From the NCBI RefSeq assembly GCF_020536995.1, contig NC_068367.1, forward strand, positions 67,095,192 through 67,159,191: a stretch of DNA of 64,000 bases, read 5' to 3'. Positions 50,901 through 62,830 of the stretch are shown one piece after another (positions within the stretch are counted from its first letter, which is position 1; each line of letters begins with the position of its first letter). The notes beneath the pieces are model-generated. The model did not search any database and had not been told where the DNA came from. It was given only the letters and a program-made list of their open reading frames with translations. Made by a program: the position numbers and the translations under genes. This DNA comes from Dreissena polymorpha. Its lineage: Eukaryota > Mollusca > Bivalvia > Myida > Dreissenidae.

Positions 50901-51722
50901 GCGCTTCTCATCGAAACCATTCTCACCGCAATTGTTGTAGACCAGGCAGGCTTGGACGTCGACGTGCAAACACAGGTGCGTTTGTTTTTTTTTAAATACA
51001 AAGGTAGTCAACGTTATTTCTATTTTCTATTTTCATCACTTACGAAGAATCTGCATAGGCGCTTGGTCTTTAAATTAAGTTGTATACTACTTAAAAAGTA
51101 TCGTTCTATTACTTCTGAAAATTAAACGTACATGTATGCGGGGGAAACCTCCTTTCGCAAAGGTTATTGTGCACTTTGTGTTTATTAATAACATCTATAA
51201 TTAAATAGCGTGAATTAATTAAATTCAGATGACATGAAATTTAGTAGAATCGTAACATCGATCATATCGGTTGGATATGGAATTCGTTTATTAAAAAATG
51301 TCTTATATAAGACTCCGTACGTTGATGTTCATTGACCAAGTCGGGATTGAGATGACCAACGAAAATCCACGAAAATATTTGCATTGGTTTCCCAGTAGCA
51401 TGTACATTTAGACAGAGATTTGGTTTTCACCAGATCAAATTGTGTATGTTAATTTGTTAACGAGTTGATAATTAGTATCATAAAATTTAGTAGCGGGCGG
51501 TTTGAATATACGATAATTTAAATCATATTTAATTCGTATTACTTTAAGTTTCATAAGTAGACATAGCTGCATCATATTTGCTTTCAGTTCAAGGTCTACG
51601 GCGGCTATTTCGGCGTGATGGCAGTACTATTCACAGTGTACGTCTGTGCTAATGTCTGGAAACTTCGGCAACGCACATGTAACGTCCAAGAAATGGAAAT
51701 ACGTGAGCAGGATGACAGTTGA
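47925..51722 (+). CDS. SLC19-family vitamin (thiamine/folate) transporter, five exons, complete
   Basis: The exons are 47,925-48,050, 48,511-49,309, 49,723-49,921, 50,834-50,975 and 51,588-51,722. All junctions are GT/AG with consistent phases, and the total is 466 aa, close to the roughly 500 of human SLC19A2/A3. The N terminus carries the family signature GFFKDLRPSEAYLSAYLTGP followed by NLTE, then NEIYPWWTYSYL, LLTDYFRYKP and WAQGVPAM. About twelve membrane spans are implied. The central cytoplasmic loop (about residues 195-240, after LPRALYSELF) is hydrophilic. The C-terminal half holds WSIWWAFASCGNFQVGNYIQ, SSLWVCYVLYDVFRTTYQI, ARNLQRQRCGFVFGCNTFLA and VVDQAGLDVDVQTQ. SLC19A2/A3 carry thiamine and SLC19A1 carries folates, all at the plasma membrane. 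Sequence alone does not fix the substrate; the TenA-like neighbour favours thiamine or a related pyrimidine. Confidence 0.92.
48352..48457. repeat. Palindrome in intron 1 of the SLC19 gene
   Basis: Arms of about 31 bases, 'ttttctttgtatttatca' on the left and its complement 'tgataaatacaaagaaaa' on the right, each joined to 'caattg'. They flank a 40-base AT-rich loop about 50 bases before exon 2. It is a tiny foldback element. Confidence 0.75.
50340..50700. repeat. Dispersed 'gtgggaacg' repeat, copy 2, in SLC19 intron 3
   Basis: 'gtgggaacgagataac', 'atgggaacgagttag' and 'tcgtggaaacgaactgc' occur here and resemble the words at 29,370-29,455. The 108-aa frame spanning 50,228-50,554 crosses this repeat and is not a gene. 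Confidence 0.4.
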
Positions 51723-51863
51723 AATTTTCTTAAGCAACTCGCTGGATCTTCATCTGAATTGTACCAATATAATACTTGTGTTTTAAAGTAACATGATTAC
51801 ACGACTTGCACAAATACATAATCTATTTCTGTTTTATAGGATTAACCATGAAAAAAAGTATTA

Positions 51864-52316
51864 TTAAAGTGATATTATGGGCATCTAACAGTTTATAGGT
51901 GTCAATCGCAACCGTTGTTTATTTTTGGTGTTTTCACTTCATATACACTTATATTTGTTAATGCAGCATCAACAAACTAAACAATATCCCGGAAAGAGAA
52001 AAATAATGCATTTGAATATCAACCGTACTTTCGTTTGACAACTGATCATGCATGTACGATGTGATACTAAATGTAGTTTTAGTGCAGATTCGTTCATACG
52101 ACACAAAGACACAATTTTGTTTGACTGTTCATTTCGTCTTACATGACTCACCAGTCATGTAAAATATCGAATATAAAATATATTTTTTATAAACAACTGG
52201 TAGCAAGATGAGTTGCAGGATAATTGGTCAGTAACCACATTTTAACTAAATATTTTAACCTGTTAATTCTTTTCAGCTCAATTCAACAGTGAAAAATGCC
52301 CATAATATCACTTTAA
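51864..52316. mobile_element. 445-bp MITE flanked by TTAA
   Basis: The terminal inverted repeat AGTGATATTATGGGCAT at 51,868 is mirrored by ATGCCCATAATATCACT ending at 52,312. TTAA lies directly outside both ends (51,864-51,867 and 52,313-52,316), the target duplication typical of piggyBac and Kolobok elements. There is no ORF. It lies about 145 bases after the SLC19 stop codon. Confidence 0.85.
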
Positions 52317-52319
52317 TTT

Positions 52320-55110
52320 GAATAGTGTTTTCTATACGACTGGCATAGTGTACATTTAATTTATGATGTGATATCCAAATGAAGGAGTGGGATGTTGTCA
52401 TGGTCGGTAACTCAATGTGAAATCATTACGCAAACTGCATTTGTTTGTCGGATGTCATTTTAGCCAGTGAACTCGCCACATCTTCATTATATTGGTTGAT
52501 GTACGCTCATGACAAAATCATTTGTTCACACAATTTAAACAGATTTCTCAACAGCAAGACTCTTGGTGTCGTTTTGTTTCTTAACCAATTATTTTCCCTT
52601 GTTTCTGACACTTCTGTGAAACATTAACAGACTTGCATCGTGCGTGATCACAAGACCCTTAAGTTAGAGCTTGCTCGGTTTATATACTACAACTCTCTAT
52701 ATTTTTCAGTAAATGTGAAAAGTCTATTCGTATTTACTGGCATCCGTAGAAGTAGAACATAAGCCAGCGCAGAAAAACTTAAAAGTTTCCTTAATAGTAA
52801 CAACAGATGAATTTTGATTTTTCTAAAAGTTTGAAGATTCTTAATGTTGCATGAGTTTAAACATTTTTTTATTTTAATGTTACAAATAAACAGTCTTCGA
52901 CGTTATGCGGTTCATCGTGGACAGAGTAACCATTTCTGCCCTGTTCTCCTTAATTTGCAATTTAATTTGATCATCACCGTAGTAATAATTTGACATTATT
53001 ATAATCATCGAAATCATCATCATTATTATTATCATCATCATCGTCATATCACATCTTCATCGCCATCATCATCACTTTCATTAACGTCAGCATAATACGC
53101 AGACTTTTTCCTTATCAACAGATTTATATTGTCATTACCGGTCAATTCTAAGATATAGAAATTTCGTGAATATTCATGTCTGGTAACGAATTATGGCTCT
53201 AAAACATTTGATTAATCTCTCATGAAGATGATGATGTAAATAGCATGTATTGTATGCTGATATTGTGATAAGATGATACAAATAGGATAATGGATGAGAT
53301 AATTGTGAAGATAATATCATGTTAACGAAGACTTTTGAAACCATGGCGGTGATTGTAGAATTGTGTTGTTGTAGCTGATGATGACGATAATGCTCAGTAT
53401 GGTGGGATGTATTGCCTTTGTTGTTGTTAATGATGATGATGTAATGTTCTGCAGCTGACGATGAAGATGGTAATGAATATTTGGATAACAATTAAAACCA
53501 GTAGATGTTGAGAAAGATTATGTTCAACTGCAATTCTATATTTTTTAAATTTTTATTCCACCATCAAAGACAACCCACGGCGTTCACTACAAAAGTCTGG
53601 TTTACGGCAAACTAACGTTCTTTGGGGTTGAAAACATATACATGTATTACTTATGTAAAGAAAAAACCATTGAAGCTGTACAGTACAGTAGATTAAATTG
53701 ATGACACTATTGGAGCTTTAACAGGAGTCATTCAACGTCAAAATATATTGAACGACACACTTACGTCAATGACAACCTTATCCCAATGCTTATAATAATA
53801 AAATTGCAACGATATGCACTTCCATTGTCTGTTCTTCCATTGCTTTATCTTAATTTATTTTAAAAAAAACTCTTTATTTATGAAACGTTTGTATTGACTA
53901 AAAAACGATTTACTAAATCGAATGACTGGTCGAAGTAATTTGTTTCATTCCTATTGCAGTTTCCAATTAAAAATGACAAACACACAATCCAAAAGACGTT
54001 TTGGATTCGATCAAAGCTTTTTTTTTAAATATTTTAATCTTAAATACACCGCAACGTGCAAATTCCGAATTTTCGTAATTCCGTCTGGCAAGAGTTGTCG
54101 TTCGCGCGGGACGGTATACCTACTTCCGGTGTCAACATAAGCAATGGGAAAAGAACTCTGCTGTATCTTTGAAAGTCACAATTTTAGCTGCAGAGTCAGT
54201 AAATTTTGCTATTAAGGTAAATTTCAAAAGCAAAAAAAATGCAAAAAAGACTTGTAAAGAGCCAATAGCCGGAAGAATTAAATTTCAACGTCTTATACAC
54301 ACGTTTGTGAGGACCACTTCCTAGACTGTATCGTGCCAAACTCTTTCAGCCTTTCAGAATTTTCAAAATGAGAATTTGCGTCATCGAAGAGTTTTACAAC
54401 AGCACAAAAAAGCAGCGTTAAATTGTACAGCCCCTCCAGAATTTTAAAATATTGTCTGTCTAACATCGTGATGAATTATTGTATGGATAGGGCCAGACAA
54501 TTGTTATTTCAACAAATAAACATCTTGTTTGGAAGAAAGATATTACAATCTGCAAGTAAACAGTTATCTCAATAGACTTGTTATATACTTTCTCGACCCA
54601 CTTAAACTGTCAAAAATGTTGACATCAGTTAAGGAGTGAAATAACGTGTTGTACAAAAATATATTTTCTATTGTAGTTTAATGCGGTAAATTAGAATGTT
54701 GACCTTTTACCACAATTCTTTCTACCATATGTAAGTTATTCCTTCTTTGTATTGTTCAGTTAATAGATTAAGAACATTATCTAGACACCTCTTAGCATGG
54801 AGATTAAATCGGAATTCTAAAGCAAGCATATGAATAAGGCACTTTAAAGATCAACTGTATTTTTTAGGCACAAAATCTTTGATCCAGAAAGACTACTGTA
54901 TCTGAAGAAGAACTCGGTCATTTAATATTGTCAATGGACAATGAAAATAACACAGCACTGAACTATGCCCGATCAAAGCACACACAGTATTCTAATTAAA
55001 GAAAATATTTAATCCAGAAAACAGTTAAAAACAGCATAATTTATCAACTTGAAACACAACACTAAACAGGTAAGAAAATTACCAATTACCACTAAAACGA
55101 GTATTAAGTG
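52320..55110. other. Noncoding stretch with trinucleotide-like low complexity
   Basis: Imperfect ATC/ATT repeats occur at about 53,005-53,080, and GAT/GATGAT-rich sequence at about 53,220-53,490. The His/Ser-rich 105-aa minus-strand frame there is a by-product. The rest is AT-rich with no recognised gene. Confidence 0.4.
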
Positions 55111-55112
55111 TG

Positions 55113-56865
55113 GCCAACTGATGTATTATTGTGTAAGTAAAATCAATATACCTGCTGCAATACCATGATTCTTTTTCCTCCTTTGTGTTTATAGGGAACC
55201 TAAACAGACATCAGGTTCTGTTTCCCCCAGTAATATGAGCACAACCAAACGCAACGCAGAAGGAAAGTTCAACGATATAGCCGATGTACATGTACCTGGG
55301 CGTTCAAAAACGAAAATGAAATTAAACTAGACTTACGCGCCCTAATCATCACAATCGAGGTCAAATGTACATACATGCACATACTAATTTCCCCTCTGAA
55401 ATCAAAGGTTATTTAATTATATAATAATTATATATTGAAAAAATAAACGAAATCGACTACCATTTAAGATAACAAACTGAAAGAAGATTACCAAATTAGA
55501 TTATGAAGCAAACACATTACATTAAAACACGAATGAACCTTAAACGCAATAAAAATGTGTGTAAATGTATATATCCGTGCTCAAACTTTGACGTGTGATG
55601 CTATCGGACTACAGTGGTATATGAAAAAGAGCTGCACTTTGAAGACCGAGGTCCGATGGCTGAGCGTAACATACAAACCTGTACCTCGTAATGTGGTACT
55701 CACTGAGCTTGCACTCACTTTCTTTCAATGTTGATTTAAGTGTGCGAGTATAAAGGCTCATTTAGTGCTAGTGTTAGTGCAAGAATGGTATCGCTGTTAC
55801 ACGTACATACACGTGCGTGTGAAGTAGCAGTTTCTCGGTACCGCAACCCAGGGCGCCGTGCAAAAATCACATGGTTACGTTCAACCATTTGCAGGCCTTT
55901 AGTCTATTCAAGTAACCTTTGTAGGCGCTGATCGAGAAAAGAGAAAGTCCTTTCATGAAATTAATTCTAGCAAATTACCGTGGCATTGAATGGAGCTTCA
56001 ACCCTCCGTATGCCAGTAACAAGGGTTGTGCATGGGAGAGGCTGATTAGCACAAGTTTTCCTTGGCGCTCACCACAGGTGCCCTACTCTTAGATGTCGAT
56101 ATGACATTCTACGAATGTGAACCTTTCATGAAGATAAATTAAGACATATGTCTTCGCGATAGATATTGAATGTATACATGTATAATTAAGTTTCATTCGG
56201 TAATAAATCTTCAACATTTTAACGTTATGTTTTAAACATAAACACAATTACTCGTCAAGTCTAGATACATGATATTAATATATTAAAAATATACTTGTCT
56301 TGCAACATCTCGAGGCCATACCTAGCTTATGCATAATTTGAATATTTAGGGTTAACGACATTTAATATTGCTTTTGAAGTACGTGAAGTTATTGCGCATT
56401 TTTCACATTGGTCAGGGCATGTGTGTGTAAAGTACCTCTGTCTGTGTTCATACATGCATTACATAATGTAATATGTTAACATACATTTCACATACAGATT
56501 ATTGTTGATAGAATATTCAATCAAGCAAACTGGTATATTAAACCATAGAGATTTTTGTTTAAAAACATTACACATGTAAAGTATATTTGAATAATATATT
56601 TAAGCATACACATCAAGAATAATAATCGTTTGGAATATTGGCCATGAAGATAACTCACACAAAAGGACATTAATGGTTTCTGAGATCAGATTTGAGACAA
56701 ATGAGTGAGTACATAAATTCGTTTTTCCAGTATTGCTTGTTTTTGCCATATTACTTAACGTTTTAGGTATTAGGTATAGCAATAAACCCATTAAGACATT
56801 CATTATGGATTAATTTTATATGTATTATTTGATACAGTTTTTCATAGTTTATAACTTCCAAGTCG
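55113..56865. repeat. Old direct duplication, copy 1
   Basis: It begins with 'gccaactgatgtattattgt', matched at 60,387 by 'gccaacaagtgtattattgt'. Collinear blocks continue through the terminal-exon-like segment, 'cggtaccgc', 'atggttacgttcaaccattt', 'agatacatgatatt', 'ctgtgttcatacatgc', 'atattcaatcaagcaa' and 'catagtttat'. Divergence is substantial. Copy 2 is longer, chiefly because of a repeat insertion. Confidence 0.75.
55195..55330 (+). pseudogene. Terminal-exon-like segment, copy 1 (shortened)
   Basis: After 'gtgtttatag' the frame reads EPKQTSGSVSPSNMSTTKR, then FNDIADV and SKTKMKLN, ending at TAG. It matches the frame at 60,476, but the shared last residues (IEGK) are out of frame here, still visible in the DNA at about 55,355 ('caatcgaggtcaaatg'). 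It is therefore a decayed or shortened terminal exon. The polar, Ser/Thr/Lys-rich content suggests a cytoplasmic tail; no family is assigned. Confidence 0.45.
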
Positions 56866-56869
56866 GACC

Positions 56870-57310
56870 GATTACGACCATAGGTCAGCAAACACCTCAT
56901 GTAATCCAATCAAGGCAAATATTGGCATGAAGAAATTTGGCTTAACGAGTCTGGTGTCCGGGTTGCGTCACCCGATGGTTTTTTGAAAGTCGAGCTTATT
57001 GATAATTCACCAACAACATAGCCAAGCAACCTCGTGTGCATACATCGTCGAAGTAAGGTGCCTCAAGCGGCAAGAAACTTAACTATCATGTTCATCGAGC
57101 AAAGATTTCTTAATGTGTAAAGCTTTTCTTTTAAATTTTCAAGGTTGTAACGCACGTTCAATATCATGAAGAATCAAGAGTTAATATATATATTAAGTAC
57201 CCATGTTGCATACAATGTTTAAATGTATCCAATTATACCATTTGCATCATTGTGGGTTCTATACAAATATTGAGATGTTATTGGTCTTATTAGTTATTTT
57301 AATACTACAC
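56870..57310. other. Noncoding stretch, nothing recognised
   Basis: AT-rich; no gene or repeat boundary seen. Confidence 0.3.
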
Positions 57311-57317
57311 TATTAAA

Positions 57318-57855
57318 ACAAGAGATGTGTGCGTCAGAAACACAATGCTCCCTACTGCGCCGCTTTGAAATAAAATTTATATTTATCATTTGGCAGGTAC
57401 AGAAATCATCTCCCTTTAAAGCTTATTTCTTCCCTTGGATTTGTATTTTTTACCTTAGACCTTGAAGGATGACCTTTACCTTGACCTTTTACCACGATGT
57501 GTTTGTCAGAAACACAATGCCGCCTACTGCGCCGCTTTGATTTATTTAACAAAAATATATAATTTGGCAGGTCAGAAAAGTATGTCCATTTAAAACTTAT
57601 TACTTCCCTTGGATTTTTTTTTCGACCGCGTGACCTAGTTTTTGACCCGGCATGACCCATATTCGAAATTGACCTAGATATTGTCCAGATACAACTTCTG
57701 ACCAAGTTTCGTAAAGATCGGATGAAAACTATTTGAATTAGAGAGCGGACACGAAAAGTGTGACAGACTGACAGACTGACAGACAGACTGACAGACTGAC
57801 GGACAGTGCGAAAACTATATATCCCCTTTTCATATAAAGGGGGCATAACAAGAAA
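57318..57855. repeat. Dispersed repeat with partial tandem duplication
   Basis: 'gtcagaaacacaatgc' plus 'ctactgcgccgctttga' occurs at about 57,334 and again at about 57,507, each followed by 'tttggcaggt' and 'cttcccttggatt'. The second copy continues into 'tttcgtaaagatcggatg', a (GACAGACT)n tract, and 'cccttttcatataaaggggg'. This layout is typical of abundant mollusc dispersed repeats. The 153-aa minus-strand frame across it is an artefact. Confidence 0.75.
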
Positions 57856-58612
57856 AGCTTTACACATGAAGAAATCTTTGATCGATGAACATGATAGTTA
57901 TGTTTCTATCCGCTTTCTTTTCAATTATAGCATACTCGTACGAAGTTTGGGGTCTCTCAAAGTCTAGATATTTTTTGTAATTACACCTTTACGTCAGCAA
58001 ACGTGTTTGAGGTATCAGAAAATCCACTTTAATTGTAGACGCATAAAATATAAATAAATACAAGTAAACTTTGTATGACAAATACTAGTATATAGAGGCC
58101 ATTGTGTCAAGAAATTTAAGAACAGCGATTACGAAAGTACGCATATGTGCATATAACCGGAGAATTCATTCAGACTTGCAGCTATAATAGAATGAAAAGA
58201 AACTTGCGAATCTGTCAATTATAAATATGACAGCAATTAAGTTTAAAATGAATTCCATTTTTTGTTGAAATCTTCTAAGCTTTCCAAATAAGAGAAAACT
58301 ACATGACTACTTATTGTAGTGTCAGACCTGGCATGATCAAGCTTACTCTGTTATAACTTACAAAAAAAGTGAAATGTTCATATCAGGTTAGTTCATATTG
58401 GTGTCATTCGCTATTCGACAACGTTATACGCATAGCTATTTATAATTTGTTACATGTATAGCTTTAAATGAAATATATTATGATATTGTGCGAAATGCTG
58501 TGTATAACATAGTTTTGTAGTTCATTCTCTAAAGATCTTGATTATTTGTTAACATCTTAGATAAAAAATCATTTTGTTTCAATCGCTGTCACGTTAACGA
58601 ACTTAAGCGGGA

Positions 58613-58882
58613 ATGGAGATTAGCTTTGAAAGTGGTTCGGTTAGCTTACTCGGTAGATCACTCGCCTTGATATCGGTGTGTCTTGGATTCGAGCCACATA
58701 CTGGTTGCACATTTTTCAACTATCGACACTTCTCCAAAGAAGTAGTAGTTCCCCGAAGAACCTGCCCTTGGGATCGCAGGATCAGATATACACTGTCCCA
58801 TGTGACTCGAATTCAAGTACAAATTACCAGAATTTCACTGAACCGACCTATTTGTGATTGGATGTGTACGCGGCCATGTTAG
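58613..58882 (+). mobile_element. tRNA-derived SINE
   Basis: 'ttagcttactcggtagatca' fits the Pol III A box and 'ggattcgagcc' fits the B box, with about 45 bases between them, in a tRNA-like head starting near 58,630. The tail extends downstream without a clear end. The 89-aa frame over the same bases is a consequence of the repeat. Confidence 0.65.
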
Positions 58883-58899
58883 CTAACTCGGACTAGCTG

Positions 58900-60370
58900 A
58901 AAAATATTCACAATCCAGCAAAAATATAAATCTTTTATTCAATGCTTTTCTTTCAAAGAATTTTTGTGTTATGTTTATTATATATACTTATATAAAATTG
59001 TGTTAAGCCAATACGAGTTTCGTAACCTAAGTATAAAAGCATACGACAAAATGTATGTTAAGTCCATCCTTTACTAGAATGTAATATTTCTGCAAAACCA
59101 CTAACTATATTCATGTATATTTCAAAACTGTTCGGTTTTTGTGTTATAAAATTATGTAATGGCCTGTACTTATATGTATTGTTTCATTGAGTATAATTTA
59201 CAAGTATAAAACATATACCTTGTCATTGTCATCAATAATGTCCTAAATAATGGACATTTTGGATGGCGAACATCTCCCTTTCTTTTTCTAGACCTGCACA
59301 CGATAAAAAGGACAGAATGTATTACAATTAAGTGACTATTGTACACTTTTCTAAAAATGAGAAATCTGCCCATTCATGTTTTCTGGACTCATAACTTTTC
59401 AGAGATACTAATGAACTTGTCTTAATACAATCCAAACACCTGTTATCCTATGGTTTGTGAAACAAATAAAACAGTAAGATGTCAGGTATGTGATGATTGC
59501 AATTTAAATGTTGAAAAAGAAAGCATAATTCTGAAAGAAAGATTATATAACTTTCTCGATTTTGTAAGTAGCTGAATTTCAAGTTTATCATCAAAATGTT
59601 TGTAATTAGAATTGTAGTAATTTGTATGCACATGGTTACTGTGTCTCTGGAAAATTCTAATTGTCATTAGCCCCGAATTTGCATCTGATGCCGTTCTCTC
59701 ATCACGAAATAGTTTATACCGTTGCTTACACTTATTCGCGTTCTTATATTCGTTGATTGCAACAAACGCTTTGGCCGTCTCTTCAATGTCGTTATACGTG
59801 TCCAGATGCTGGCATGACCATACGTGCAAGTCGTATAAAACAACGAAAAACTAATGGTTCTGAATGGATTTACAACACAGAAAGAAAATGAATAGCATAG
59901 TAAATCAAAGCGAACTAAACGGTTGCAATTCATTATTCATCGGAAAATTAGTAAAATCGCACAGACACTTGCTATTGTAATCCCTATAGAGTCGTTAAAT
60001 GGCGTAAAGAAATATTATACATTGGGAAACTGGCCTGCCATTTGGGAACCCTTGAAAATCGGGGGCCCAAGGCTGCAGCCTTGTTAGCCTAGTGCTTTAG
60101 CCGGCCCTGGAGATTAGTTCTTGTTTCATAAAAATAATGTCTGTTATAATTAATTCTTTATAATAGTTTAATATTATACTTTTCGACAATATAGCTCTCT
60201 TGTAAATTGAAATATGTTTTTATAAAAGAATGAACTATATAATTTAATTATATTTGCACTAAACGCTCATCTGAGCTAAATACTAACTATACAAATATCA
60301 ATATTCCACTTTATGTAGGCAAAAACAAAGTTGTTTATAATCCGCCAAATATCATATCTGAGATCGTTTA
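58900..60370. other. Spacer between the duplicated segments
   Basis: It holds a 115-aa minus-strand frame (59,482-59,829; for example NEYKNANKCKQRYKLFRDER) that I cannot assign. 'tagtgctttagccggccctg' at about 60,092-60,111 reads, on the minus strand, CAGGGCCGGCTAAAGC, which resembles a hAT-type transposon terminus. I found no partner end. Confidence 0.35.
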
Positions 60371-60385
60371 CGCTCATCAACCGTA

Positions 60386-62830
60386 AGCCAACAAGTGTAT
60401 TATTGTGTAAGTAAAATCAATATATATGCATCTATATATCTACCCATTTTTATTCTCCATTCTTTTCCTTATGAGGAACCTGAACAGACAGCAGATTCCG
60501 TTAACTTCAGTTCTATGCGCACAACCAAAGCAGAAGACCATTTCAACGATATTTCTGATGTACCTGGAAGTTCAAAAACGAAAGTGAAAGTAAACGCTCT
60601 GTACCACCATATCGAGGGCAAATATGTATAGTTACTAATATTATGTCCCTTGTGAAATCTTTTATAATTAAATTCTAGAAAATATTGAACTAAACGACCT
60701 TATGCATAACCATTTTAAACGATAAACTAAACGGAGAGTACCAAACAAGATTATAAAGCAATCACATTACCATAATAATCGAATGAACCTCAAAAGCATT
60801 AACAATGTAAGTAACGGTATATTTTTTTGCTGAAACATTGAATTTTGCATCTTTCGGACTACCATGGTATATAATGCGACGTTTACAATTAGTGATGACG
60901 TCTAATTGTTGTGCGGAACAAACAAACCTTTCAATAAACATTAAAGCAAGTTAGAATTTAGGTCACACTTCAATTGCTAGGTTAGTTTGTGACACGGTGG
61001 GCGGCTGGACTGAAATGGTTGAAGACACCACATTGGGATACCTTGTTGTGACATGGACGTGTGTGAAAACTGCGAGTCGGTACCGCTTACCGTTACCTTG
61101 GTCGTCGTGTGAGAATTACATGATTCCGTCACATGGTTCCGTTCAATCATTTGTAGGCCTTTTAAGTAACCTACAACGTTGTTACTGAAATCATATTGAT
61201 ATAATATACCAAACTATTTGAAAAAAGTAAATATGTATTTTTTCTATACATTTAATTGTTTACATTTAGGAACAAAAACCCTTCAAAAACTATTATCTGC
61301 AAAGAGCGAGACTTGTAGATGTTCATCTTTTGTCTGCCAGACAGATACAACCCGGATTTGATTTTATTTCTTTGTTATCAAAGATGAATATATATCCACT
61401 TTCGAAAAGTCAATGCCAAAGCACAAAATGGAAGGTAATAGCGAGCGCTGCACGTTTGCATTATTTATAGCACATATCGCCTACGAACAGAGACGCATTA
61501 AAATAATATATACTCAATATTTTTGAATAGTTTTGTAGCGAATATAGTGAATAAAGATATATGCAAACAAGATTTGTTTGTGAAACACTTTGTCCCCCTA
61601 TATATTTGACCTTTGACCTTGAAGGTTGACCTTGACATTTCACCATTCAAAATGTGCAGCTCCATGAGATACACATGCCTACCAAATATCAAGTTGCTAT
61701 CTTCAATATTGCAAAAGTAATGGACAATGTCAGAGTTTGACGCAAATCAACAAACCAACAAACAGACAGGGCAAAGACAATATGTCCCGCCAATATAGAC
61801 TGGGTAAAATAAAATCATTCCAATTCACGGTCAAAATATCGGTGAGATGCGTGCGCATGCCTTCAAAATGTTCACAACGAAGTCCTGGTTGGCTTACCTA
61901 ATGCGGTTCCCATTTATTACGGCTAGCTTTGATGAATGGGTAAACGCTTTGTATATAAGTAAGGGCTAGCTCATATCTAGCTTCATTTTAGCTTACACGA
62001 ACGCTCGCAAAAATTCGTAATGCGCTCATTAAAGCTGACATGCTCTTAAATGCCGAAATGACATTAAACGATTATAAACCATAAACGATTATAAACCTCT
62101 CATGAAAATAAATAAGAACATATATATGCGCGTTAGATATTTATATGTAAACATTTATATTTATGTTTCATACGGAGTTAAATCTTGAATGTTATAAAGT
62201 TATATATTACACATGAAGTTGTTACTCGTTAAGCCTAGATACATGATATTTCTATATAAAAAATAAACCTGTCTGACAAAATCTAAAGGCAATATATAGC
62301 TAAAGTACAGTTTGCAAATTAAGTGCTTACAAAACGAAAGATTTCTCATAAACTTCTTGAAGATTTTGCGTATTTTCTGTGTTCTGTGTAAAAAACCTGT
62401 GTCTGTGTTCAATAATGCACCTAAGAGTGTAATGTTTAAACAGACATCTCACACAGAAAAATCATTGTTGAGAGTATTCAATTAAGCAAGCTTTCATTGA
62501 AGTTGTTTTGTTTTGTTTCAAAATATTAGACATGTAAGGAATGCACGAATTCTATATTTAAGCGCAAACAGCAAGAACAATAATCCCTTGGAATATCGGC
62601 CTTTTACAAGAAAAAAGACGTGTATGGTTTCCTAGAACAGATTTAAAACTTACGACTGTTTGTATAATTTATATTTCATGTATTGCTTATATTTACCATA
62701 TTATTTATTATTACTTATGAGTATATTACTACTTTTTTGAGAGCAATTGACTGAGGAAGATACTCATTTTATTAATTTAAGATGTTTTATTTTATACAAT
62801 TTTGTATAGTTTATGAAAACAAATTCTAAG
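60386..62830. repeat. Old direct duplication, copy 2
   Basis: It is collinear with 55,113-56,865, about 5.3-6 kb downstream. It is interrupted by an insertion of dispersed-repeat character at roughly 61,200-61,950, including 'tttgacctttgaccttgaag' near 61,605 and a CAAACCAACAAACAGACAGG tract near 61,750. Both copies end around 'atagtttat'. Confidence 0.75.
60476..60631 (+). CDS. Possible terminal exon of an unidentified gene (receptor-tail-like)
   Basis: Downstream of a pyrimidine-rich tract ending 'tccttatgag', the frame reads EPEQTADSVNFSSMRTTKAE, DHFNDISDVPGSSKTK and NALYHHIEGKYV, then TAG. Preceding codons would give YEEP. The sequence is hydrophilic with Tyr-based motifs, as in cytoplasmic tails of membrane receptors, but I cannot name a family. 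Copy 1 (55,195) and fragments at 30,455 and possibly 32,199 share it. No upstream exons were found, so it may be a stranded exon of a dead duplicate. Confidence 0.4.
   Translation, partial: EPEQTADSVNFSSMRTTKAEDHFNDISDVPGSSKTKVKVNALYHHIEGKYV

Noticed and set aside
53174-53491. 105-aa His/Ser-rich minus-strand frame
   Set aside because: Derived from imperfect GAT/ATG low-complexity sequence.
57406-57867. 153-aa minus-strand open frame
   Set aside because: It runs through a dispersed repeat with a GACA-type tract (Ser/Val repeats in translation) and two head copies; no protein family fits.
58613-58882. 89-aa plus-strand frame
   Set aside because: It overlaps the tRNA-derived SINE head, which explains the conservation-like look.
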